A stretch of DNA of 64,000 nt, from positions 1,240,001 to 1,304,000 of the forward strand of contig NZ_CP045652.1 in the NCBI RefSeq assembly GCF_009557615.1. The letters run 5' to 3'. Below, piece after piece: positions 58,259 through 64,000 of this stretch. A program made the position numbers and the translations under genes. Position 1 is the first letter of the stretch. The number at the start of each line of letters is the position of its first letter. Source of the stretch: Sphingobacteruim zhuxiongii (GTDB taxonomy: Bacteria > Bacteroidota > Bacteroidia > Sphingobacteriales > Sphingobacteriaceae). The notes beneath the pieces are model-generated. The model had not been told where the DNA came from and searched no databases. It saw only the letters and a list, made by a program, of their open reading frames with translations.

Positions 58259-59770
58259 ATGAAAATCCTTAACCCAAAGCAATTAAAATTAGTCGACGAA
58301 GAAACTGTGATTACTCAGCATATAAGCTCATGGGACTTGATGGAGCGTGCCTCTTCGGTATTTGTTGAGCAACTATTAGTTGATTTTCCGAAGCTGCTTT
58401 CTAGCCCTGTTTTCGTCGTTTGTGGCAAAGGAAATAATGGGGGTGACGGATTAGCAATCGCCCGGATCTTGAAGGCCAGAGCTGGACAGATAGAGGTCTT
58501 TTTGCTAAAATCGGAGCGATACAGTCAGGATAATGTGATTAATCAAGAAAAGTTAGGGCTGGCGAATATTCATTTCTTTACATTGAGCGATCAGATTGAC
58601 TTTGCTAACGATGCAGTAATTATCGATTGTCTCTTTGGTTATGGCCTAGAAACAGCTTTAAGCGCAGAGTGGCAAAATATCATAGGGCAGATTAATGGGG
58701 GTGACTGCCTTCGAATTTCGGTCGATATGCCATCTGGACTTTCCTGCGAGACACATATTGCCAAGGGATCACCAATTATACATGCTGATATCGTTTATAC
58801 TTTTCAAGTTCCCAAATTAAACTTATTGTTGCCCGAATATGCTCCTTACGTGGAGAAATTTAGTGTATTGGATATTGGTTTGGATAACGAGATCATACAA
58901 GAACAGGAGAGTAGCAACGAATATGTAAAGGAAGATCTGTTGATGCCCTTAATGCCGAAACGTAAGAAGTTTTCACACAAAGGAACTTATGGGCATGCGC
59001 TGGTTATAGGGGGGAGTTATGGCAAGCTAGGGGCGGTATTACTTGCTGCAAAAGCAGCTCTACGTTCGGGTTGTGGATTGATTTCAGCAGGCATTCCAAA
59101 TTGTGGTCATAACGTTTTACAAACTGCATTTCCAGAAGCTATGTTATTTACCGACGATTCAGATCGGGAGCTTCGTAAATTCGATTTTCCAACGAATCTT
59201 TCTGCTATCGGAATTGGTGTCGGTATGGGTACTGAAGAGCAAACGTTTCAAGGCTTTTCTAGCTATCTTCAATCGCTTCCTAAAAATGCCAAATTGGTAT
59301 TGGATGCCGATGCTCTGAATATACTTGCACTGCATCAAAATTTATTAACTTATTTGCCTGCCGATACGATCTGTTCTCCGCATCCGAAAGAATTGAGCCG
59401 ACTGATAGGTGCATGGGAGAGTGATTATGAGAAACTTTCAAAAGCAAAAGCATTCGCCGCGAAGCATCAAATTTATTTGATAGTGAAAGGCGCAAATTCA
59501 GTGTTATTGTGTCCTGATGGAGCTTTGTTTTTTAACTCAACAGGGAATCCTGGAATGGCTACTGGAGGATCTGGCGATGTATTGACAGGAATTTTGACCA
59601 GCTTGCGCGCACAAGGATATCATGCTAAAGAAGCGGCCATACTTGGAATGTATATTCATGGATTAGCAGGAGATTTAGCATCTGCTAAAATTGGAGAGGC
59701 GAGTTTAATTGCTTCAGATATTATTCAGTACCTACCAGCTGCGTTTAATCAATTGGTAGGCAGATCATAG
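58259..59770 (+). CDS. nnr: Bifunctional NAD(P)H-hydrate repair enzyme
   Basis: Fusion of the NAD(P)H-hydrate epimerase (NnrE) and ADP-dependent dehydratase (NnrD) domains, 503 residues, as in many bacteria. The N-terminal epimerase has VVCGKGNNGGDGLAIARIL (about 57-75) and SVDMPSGLSC near 159-168. The dehydratase domain has HKGTYGHALVIGGSYGKLGAV near 239-260, the Asp-rich LVLDADALNIL, CSPHPKEL, and STGNPGMATGGSGDVLTGIL near 425-444. It repairs damaged NAD(P)H hydrates. Convergent with rnhA, with a 1-bp gap. Confidence 0.93.
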   Translation: MKILNPKQLKLVDEETVITQHISSWDLMERASSVFVEQLLVDFPKLLSSPVFVVCGKGNNGGDGLAIARILKARAGQIEVFLLKSERYSQDNVINQEKLGLANIHFFTLSDQIDFANDAVIIDCLFGYGLETALSAEWQNIIGQINGGDCLRISVDMPSGLSCETHIAKGSPIIHADIVYTFQVPKLNLLLPEYAPYVEKFSVLDIGLDNEIIQEQESSNEYVKEDLLMPLMPKRKKFSHKGTYGHALVIGGSYGKLGAVLLAAKAALRSGCGLISAGIPNCGHNVLQTAFPEAMLFTDDSDRELRKFDFPTNLSAIGIGVGMGTEEQTFQGFSSYLQSLPKNAKLVLDADALNILALHQNLLTYLPADTICSPHPKELSRLIGAWESDYEKLSKAKAFAAKHQIYLIVKGANSVLLCPDGALFFNSTGNPGMATGGSGDVLTGILTSLRAQGYHAKEAAILGMYIHGLAGDLASAKIGEASLIASDIIQYLPAAFNQLVGRS

Positions 59771-59771
59771 T

Positions 59772-60278
59772 TTAGATATCCATTCCTTTTTGCATTTCTA
59801 CTTCAAAGACGGAGTCTATTTTCCAATTGGCTTTATCTTTTGAAGCTTTTACAGCTAGTTGATCACATCGCTCATTCAAAGGATGTCCGGCATGTCCTTT
59901 CACCCAAACAAGTTTGACTTTATGGAGCTTATGTAGCGACATAAGTCGCATCCATAGATCTTTGTTTTTCTTACCTTGGAAGCCTTTTTGAATCCAACCG
60001 AATACCCACTTCTTATCGATCGCGTCAATTACATATTTGGAATCAGAAAAGATTGTGACCTGCTGATTGATGCTTTTCAACGCTTCTAGACCAATAATCA
60101 CCGCGAGCAATTCCATTCTATTATTGGTTGTTTTACGAAAACCTCCTGAAAACTCTTTTTCAATTAGTTTGCCTTGATATGCAGGATTTGTTCCGGTATA
60201 GATGGTTCGTAGTATTGTTCCATAGCCTCCAGGCCCTGGGTTTCCGCTCGATGCACCATCAGTATAAAGTTCAATCAT
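59772..60278 (-). CDS. rnhA: Ribonuclease HI
   Basis: RNase HI of 168 residues. Catalytic residues are visible: Asp in MIELYTDGASSGNPGPGGYG (residue 7), Glu in TTNNRMELLAVI (about 56), Asp in TIFSDSKYVIDAI (about 79), His in KGHAGHPLNERCD (about 128) and the last Asp (ERCDQLA, about 138). It has a C-terminal extension of about 15 residues beyond the E. coli protein. It removes RNA from RNA/DNA hybrids. Lies 15 bp after the FUSC gene and is likely co-transcribed with it. Confidence 0.95.
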   Translation of the reverse strand: MIELYTDGASSGNPGPGGYGTILRTIYTGTNPAYQGKLIEKEFSGGFRKTTNNRMELLAVIIGLEALKSINQQVTIFSDSKYVIDAIDKKWVFGWIQKGFQGKKNKDLWMRLMSLHKLHKVKLVWVKGHAGHPLNERCDQLAVKASKDKANWKIDSVFEVEMQKGMDI

Positions 60279-60293
60279 TACCGCAAAAATAAA

Positions 60294-60839
60294 CTAATTT
60301 CCCGAATTCGGAGCCTCCGAGTCGGCTAAGTATTTATCGATCAAGTAATGCTTTAGTCCTGAGGTGATAATAACTATAACCAAACCGATGATACAACCAA
60401 GCCCTGTAGATACCGCACGATAAATCGGTGTATAGGCAATTTGAGTATGATGTGGTTCAATCATTATTATTAGTAATGCGACGATAGCCACTCGCGCCAT
60501 ATTCATGATATTGAATACGCGACAACAGATAATCGTGAGTATTATCCCTGCGGCAATTGAATAGACAGATTGTGGTAATACCCAGACACAAATCATCGCT
60601 ACACTAGACCCGATACAGTTTGATTTGAAGCGCTCTATTGATAGTCGCTTGGAATCTTTCTCTTCGGGAGAAATAACTAGAATAATCGAGAGCAAGGCCC
60701 AAAAAATCTCAAACTCCCTGTATTTATTATAGAGTAAATAGCCAATCAGGAATCCTAATAGGCAACGGAGTGTATAGATTAATAGAGGAGATGTAACTAA
60801 TTTTCGAACAATTTGCTTTGTAACGCTGTCGCCTTTCAT
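60294..60839 (-). CDS. Small FUSC/aromatic-acid-exporter-like membrane protein
   Basis: Integral membrane protein of 181 residues with about five to six helices (about 18-36, 43-57, 79-95, 98-112, 116-128, 143-163), resembling one transmembrane half of a FUSC/ArAE exporter (FEIFWALLSIILVISPEEKD is the family's conserved region). Full-length members are two to four times longer and have a soluble domain, so this may form a dimer of halves. Substrate unknown. A -7 box lies 5 bp before its ATG. Upstream of rnhA in the same unit. Confidence 0.7.
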   Translation of the reverse strand: MKGDSVTKQIVRKLVTSPLLIYTLRCLLGFLIGYLLYNKYREFEIFWALLSIILVISPEEKDSKRLSIERFKSNCIGSSVAMICVWVLPQSVYSIAAGIILTIICCRVFNIMNMARVAIVALLIIMIEPHHTQIAYTPIYRAVSTGLGCIIGLVIVIITSGLKHYLIDKYLADSEAPNSGN

Positions 60840-60844
60840 CGCTA

Positions 60845-60852
60845 CAAAAGTA
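60845..60852 (-). promoter_or_regulatory. Promoter -7 box 5 bp before the FUSC ATG
   Basis: Reads TACTTTTG on the minus strand, a match to TAnnTTTG, with 5 bp before the ATG at 60839. A leaderless mRNA is likely. Confidence 0.5.
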
Positions 60853-60877
60853 AGGCTTGTGATTCAGTATAAAAAGG

Positions 60878-60907
60878 AAAAGCCATTTGATTAATCAAAT
60901 GGCTTTT
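60878..60907. terminator. 30-nt perfect palindrome, terminator
   Basis: AAAAGCCATTTGATT followed by its reverse complement, with T-rich flanks in both directions. It lies 23 bp past the lon stop codon and just upstream of the FUSC promoter. Confidence 0.7.
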
Positions 60908-60930
60908 CTTTTTGTTAAGATATAAGTCAC

Positions 60931-63396
60931 TTATTTCGTTACTTCACGTACAAGTTTTTTTGCGTTTTTCACTTTACTATCTAATAAAGCGAGTTTTACT
61001 ACTTCTTTCATGTCGGTCACATAGTGGAATTTTAAATCTTTTACGTAGTCTTCTTTTATTTCCAAAATGTCTTTTTGATTCGACTTGCAAAGGATAATCT
61101 CTTTGATATTAGCTCGTTTTGCCGCAAGAATTTTTTCTTTAATACCTCCAACAGGAAGTACTTTTCCACGAAGCGTAATTTCTCCGGTCATGGCTAATTT
61201 TTCTTTAACTTTACGTTGGGTAAATAGCGACGCTAAGGCAGTCAACATAGTAATCCCTGCAGAAGGACCGTCTTTAGGTGTTGCACCCGCAGGAACATGG
61301 ATGTTGACATCCCACTGATCGAAAACAGTGTAGTCAATCCCAAAGTCTTCGGCATGCGAACGAAGGTATGCCATGGCAATAGCCGCAGATTCTTTCATAA
61401 CATCACCTAAATTTCCTGTGAGACTTAATTTTCCTTTCCCCGGACTTAAGCTTGATTCAATAAATAAAATATCACCGCCTACAGAAGTCCAAGCTAAGCC
61501 TGTCACAACACCAGCGATATCATTGTTTTCATATAAATCTTTATCAAAGATTGGTGCGCCTAATATTTCTTCAATATCCGAAACACCAAGGTTTGGTTCA
61601 TACGGTTTTTCCATTACTATCCGGGTGGCAACACCGCGAACAACAGAACCAATCTTTTTCTCTAATCCACGGACACCAGATTCGCGTGTATATTCTTCAA
61701 TAATCTTTTCGATCATCTTTGGTTTCAAGCTAATGTCTTTGGCTTGTATCCCATGCATTTCACGTTGTTTCGGTAACAAGTGCTTTTTAGCAATCTCAAT
61801 TTTCTCCTCGATGGTATATCCATTGACCTCTATAATCTCCATACGGTCTAATAAAGCAGGCTGAATACCGCTTAGCGAGTTTGCTGTCGCTATAAACATC
61901 ACTTTGGATAGATCATACTCCATTTCTACATAATGATCGTAGAAATTGGTGTTTTGTTCTGGATCTAATACTTCTAATAAAGCTGAAGATGGGTCTCCTT
62001 TGAAATCAGAACCAATCTTATCGATTTCATCCAATACGAATACAGGATTCGAAGCACCTGCCTTTTTTAAAGATTGAATGATTCGACCAGGCATGGCACC
62101 TATATATGTTTTACGGTGTCCACGTATTTCGGCTTCATCGCGAATACCACCTAAAGCCATACGCGTATATTTTCTGCCCAACGCACGAGCGATAGATTTT
62201 CCTAAGGATGTCTTACCTACTCCTGGAGGGCCAACAAGACATAGAATAGGTGCTTTCATATCATTCTTTAACTTTAATACCGCTAAATATTCGATGATAC
62301 GTTGTTTTACCTTTTCTAATCCGTAATGATCTTTGTCTAATATTTTTTCAGCACGTCGTAAGTCGAAGTTATCCTTGGTATATTCTGCCCAAGGTAAGTC
62401 TAACAACAATTCTAAATAGTTCAATTGCACTGAATAATCTGCCGCAGCAGGATTTATACGCGCTAATTTCTCTGTCTCTTTATTAAAATGCTTTGCAACA
62501 TCCTCTGGCCATTTTTTGCTTTTCGAACGTTTCTTTAACTCTTCAAGCTCCAAATCAGGGGTATTACCACCCAATTCTTCTTGAATTGTTTTTAGTTGCT
62601 GGCTCAAGAAGTAATCGCGTTGTTGCTTATCTAGATCGACACGAACTTTATTTTGAATCTGATTTTTCAATTCCAACATTTGAATTTCAGTCGTCAGATA
62701 TTCCAACAATTGTTTTGCGCGCTTAACAAAGTCCTTTGTTTCCAATAGGTCTTGTTTATCTTCTAATTCAAGCGAAAGATTGGATGCAATAAAATTGACA
62801 AGGAATGTAGGGCTTTCGATGTTTTTAATAGCAATTCCAGCCTCGCTAGGTAAATTTGGAGACAATTGTATAATCTGCAATGCTAGTTCCTTCACTGAAG
62901 AAATTAACGCTTTAAACTCCTTGCTATTTGTTTTTGGTTTCTCTTCAGGGAACTTATCGACCTTCGCAGTCATATAAGGCTCCGACTGAACCAGTTCCAC
63001 CAATTTAAAACGTTGTTTGCCTTGAATAATAACTGTCGTATTTCCATCAGGCATTTGAAGAATTTTGATAATGTGGGCTACCGTTCCGACTTTATGTAGT
63101 TGTTCGAAAGTAGGGTCCTCGACAATCATATCTTTTTGGGATACGACACCAATGGTTCGATTTCCTTTATAGGCATCTTTAACCAACTTGATCGACTTAT
63201 CTCTACCAACAGTAATTGGAATTACAACACCAGGAAATAATACGGTATTGCGTAAAGGGAGAATCGGTAATACCTCAGGAATCTCCGCATCGCGCATTTC
63301 GTCTTCATCTTGTTGGGTTAACAGTGGGAAGAATTCTGTTTCCTCGTTTATGATAGGTAATGTTTGTTCAAAGTTGAATGCGTTGAATTTACTCAT
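60931..63396 (-). CDS. lon: ATP-dependent protease Lon
   Basis: Lon of 821 residues, close to the usual length. N-terminal LON substrate-binding domain ([22 protein letters not shown], about 38-59), a coiled region, then the AAA+ module: Walker [10 protein letters not shown] near 387, Walker [13 protein letters not shown] near 450, sensor and arginine-finger regions. The C-terminal protease domain has the Ser-Lys dyad: GPSAGITM near 711 and [13 protein letters not shown] near 750. It degrades misfolded and regulatory proteins. Housekeeping; the upstream 63397-63738 region holds no clear heat-shock promoter I can name. Confidence 0.96.
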   Translation of the reverse strand: MSKFNAFNFEQTLPIINEETEFFPLLTQQDEDEMRDAEIPEVLPILPLRNTVLFPGVVIPITVGRDKSIKLVKDAYKGNRTIGVVSQKDMIVEDPTFEQLHKVGTVAHIIKILQMPDGNTTVIIQGKQRFKLVELVQSEPYMTAKVDKFPEEKPKTNSKEFKALISSVKELALQIIQLSPNLPSEAGIAIKNIESPTFLVNFIASNLSLELEDKQDLLETKDFVKRAKQLLEYLTTEIQMLELKNQIQNKVRVDLDKQQRDYFLSQQLKTIQEELGGNTPDLELEELKKRSKSKKWPEDVAKHFNKETEKLARINPAAADYSVQLNYLELLLDLPWAEYTKDNFDLRRAEKILDKDHYGLEKVKQRIIEYLAVLKLKNDMKAPILCLVGPPGVGKTSLGKSIARALGRKYTRMALGGIRDEAEIRGHRKTYIGAMPGRIIQSLKKAGASNPVFVLDEIDKIGSDFKGDPSSALLEVLDPEQNTNFYDHYVEMEYDLSKVMFIATANSLSGIQPALLDRMEIIEVNGYTIEEKIEIAKKHLLPKQREMHGIQAKDISLKPKMIEKIIEEYTRESGVRGLEKKIGSVVRGVATRIVMEKPYEPNLGVSDIEEILGAPIFDKDLYENNDIAGVVTGLAWTSVGGDILFIESSLSPGKGKLSLTGNLGDVMKESAAIAMAYLRSHAEDFGIDYTVFDQWDVNIHVPAGATPKDGPSAGITMLTALASLFTQRKVKEKLAMTGEITLRGKVLPVGGIKEKILAAKRANIKEIILCKSNQKDILEIKEDYVKDLKFHYVTDMKEVVKLALLDSKVKNAKKLVREVTK

Positions 63397-63738
63397 ATTT
63401 TCATATATCGTTATGCCGACATCTTGTCATTAAAATCAGCGATAAATATCTTTTTACAGTTGATTACATATAATGCAACAGCAATGCCAAGGGTAAATTT
63501 TTGGTATTATTTATGCTAATGAAGAGTAAAACTGTTAAATCGTCAGTATTTTGCTGTTCATTGACAGCGTTTTAATTTAGCGCAAAGGTAAGTCAATTAT
63601 CGTAAAATGTGGAAATGTTTATAACTATTGATTGTGGTCTTAAACTATTTAACAGATTTTTACTCTATGGAGTAGTGGACTGCTCTAACAGGCAATGAAA
63701 AACAATTAGAAATGAATATTAATAAAATCAATACACAG
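63397..63738. other. 342-bp divergent promoter region
   Basis: No gene is visible between lon and the TPR gene. The DNA is AT-rich and should carry both divergent promoters, but I found no perfect TAnnTTTG box well placed for either, so I mark no site. An in-frame ATG at 63712 could extend the TPR protein by nine residues into this stretch. Confidence 0.4.
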
Positions 63739-64000
63739 ATGAAGTCTTTAAAAATTGGATTAGCAACGGTAGCATTAGCATTGAGTACAGTAGCTGTACA
63801 AGCGCAAGAGAAGCAACATAGTGACCCAAATGTACGTGCTGGGGAGAAAGCATTATTGGATGGAGATTTTAAAACTGCTGCAGCGCAATTTGAAAAAGCA
63901 CTTCCGACTTCAGGGACAGATCCTGATGTGGTTTATTTATTAGGATATTCACAATTTCAGAACGGTGAATACAAGAAATCGATCGGGTCATTCAATAAAG
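63739..64000 (+). CDS. Exported TPR-repeat protein, 3' end beyond the window
   Basis: Partial gene: the frame stays open to the last base. From the ATG 63739 the product starts with a Sec signal (MKSLKIGLATVALALSTVAVQAQ) and continues with RAGEKALLDGDFKTAAAQFEKAL and DVVYLLGYSQFQNGEYKKSIGSF, two clear tetratricopeptide repeats. An ATG nine codons upstream at 63712 is possible but gives a poorer signal peptide. Tetratricopeptide proteins mediate protein contacts; as an exported one it may work in the periplasm. Length, full domain set and function cannot be judged here. Confidence 0.8.
   Translation, partial: MKSLKIGLATVALALSTVAVQAQEKQHSDPNVRAGEKALLDGDFKTAAAQFEKALPTSGTDPDVVYLLGYSQFQNGEYKKSIGSFNK

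Noticed and set aside
61373-61864. Open frame of 163 codons antisense to lon
   Set aside because: It lies wholly within the strongly conserved Lon coding region, has a low-complexity Ser/Ile/Pro/Phe composition and no start signals; it is a shadow of the real gene.
1-64000. tRNA, rRNA, riboswitch, insertion sequence, integration site or replication origin
   Set aside because: I looked for transposases, integrases, known RNA folds and DnaA-box clusters and saw none that I could support by reading.

Overview
The window looks like chromosomal sequence from a Sphingobacterium-like member of the Bacteroidota (family Sphingobacteriaceae). The evidence is AT-rich DNA, promoters of the Bacteroidota type (TAnnTTTG at -7, sometimes with an upstream TTG), Bacteroidota-typical families (DUF5606, long PurF-like enzyme, DUF3347 copper proteins, DUF937-OmpA fusion), and many Sec, lipoprotein and twin-arginine signals. 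I see no rRNA, tRNA, CRISPR array, insertion sequence or phage gene. Most genes sit in short operons, often closed by strong hairpin terminators that serve convergent neighbours.

Layout. 1-6.9 kb: RhtA-like exporter, a 50-residue charged protein, a YihY/BrkB membrane protein, then a tightly packed minus-strand trio (N-formylglutamate amidohydrolase family, DUF1704/QEGLA metallopeptidase, GshB-like ATP-grasp ligase) and a DoxX protein. 7-12.2 kb: LuxR-type regulator and a copper-handling group (multicopper oxidase fused to a CopB-like barrel, HMA-DUF3347 protein, small Cys/His-rich exported protein), then a TPMT-type methyltransferase. 12.2-17.7 kb: a DUF3267 membrane zincin fused to a methyltransferase, GNAT, DUF695-like protein, DUF5606, cyclophilin, RadC, pirin. 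17.9-27.3 kb: alkaline phosphatase, DUF937-OmpA protein, lipocalin, DUF4268, S1/P1 nuclease, a YgjP-like protein that has lost its HExxH, M13 peptidase, YegP and YchJ. 27.4-34.8 kb: Lipocalin_5, PurF-like enzyme, two L,D-transpeptidases, NUDIX, OmpX-like barrel, MFS carrier.

34.9-44.9 kb: copper-type P1B ATPase with five N-terminal metal-binding modules, PanB, RluA-type pseudouridine synthase, PyrF, two lipoproteins, PagL-like barrel, AEC transporter. 45-54.5 kb: an eight-gene co-directional cluster with a formylglycine-enzyme-like protein, two twin-arginine Gfo/Idh/MocA oxidoreductases, ApbE, a xylose-isomerase-like TIM barrel, an MFS symporter, a GMC flavoprotein and its gluconate-2-dehydrogenase-subunit-3 partner. 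It reads as a periplasmic sugar/glycoside oxidation pathway with uptake of the product. 54.5-64 kb: acyl-ACP thioesterase, small conserved protein, S9 peptidase, Nnr, RNase HI, FUSC protein, Lon, and the start of an exported TPR protein cut by the window end.

The most unusual items are the amidohydrolase/DUF1704/ATP-grasp trio, the periplasmic oxidation cluster with its Cys-less FGE homologue, two intergenic blocks of 11-bp tandem degenerate repeats, the two gene fusions, the YgjP pseudo-protease pair, and several genes whose promoter -7 box lies only 4-5 bp before the ATG, suggesting leaderless mRNAs. All functional calls come from reading the sequence; no database search was run.
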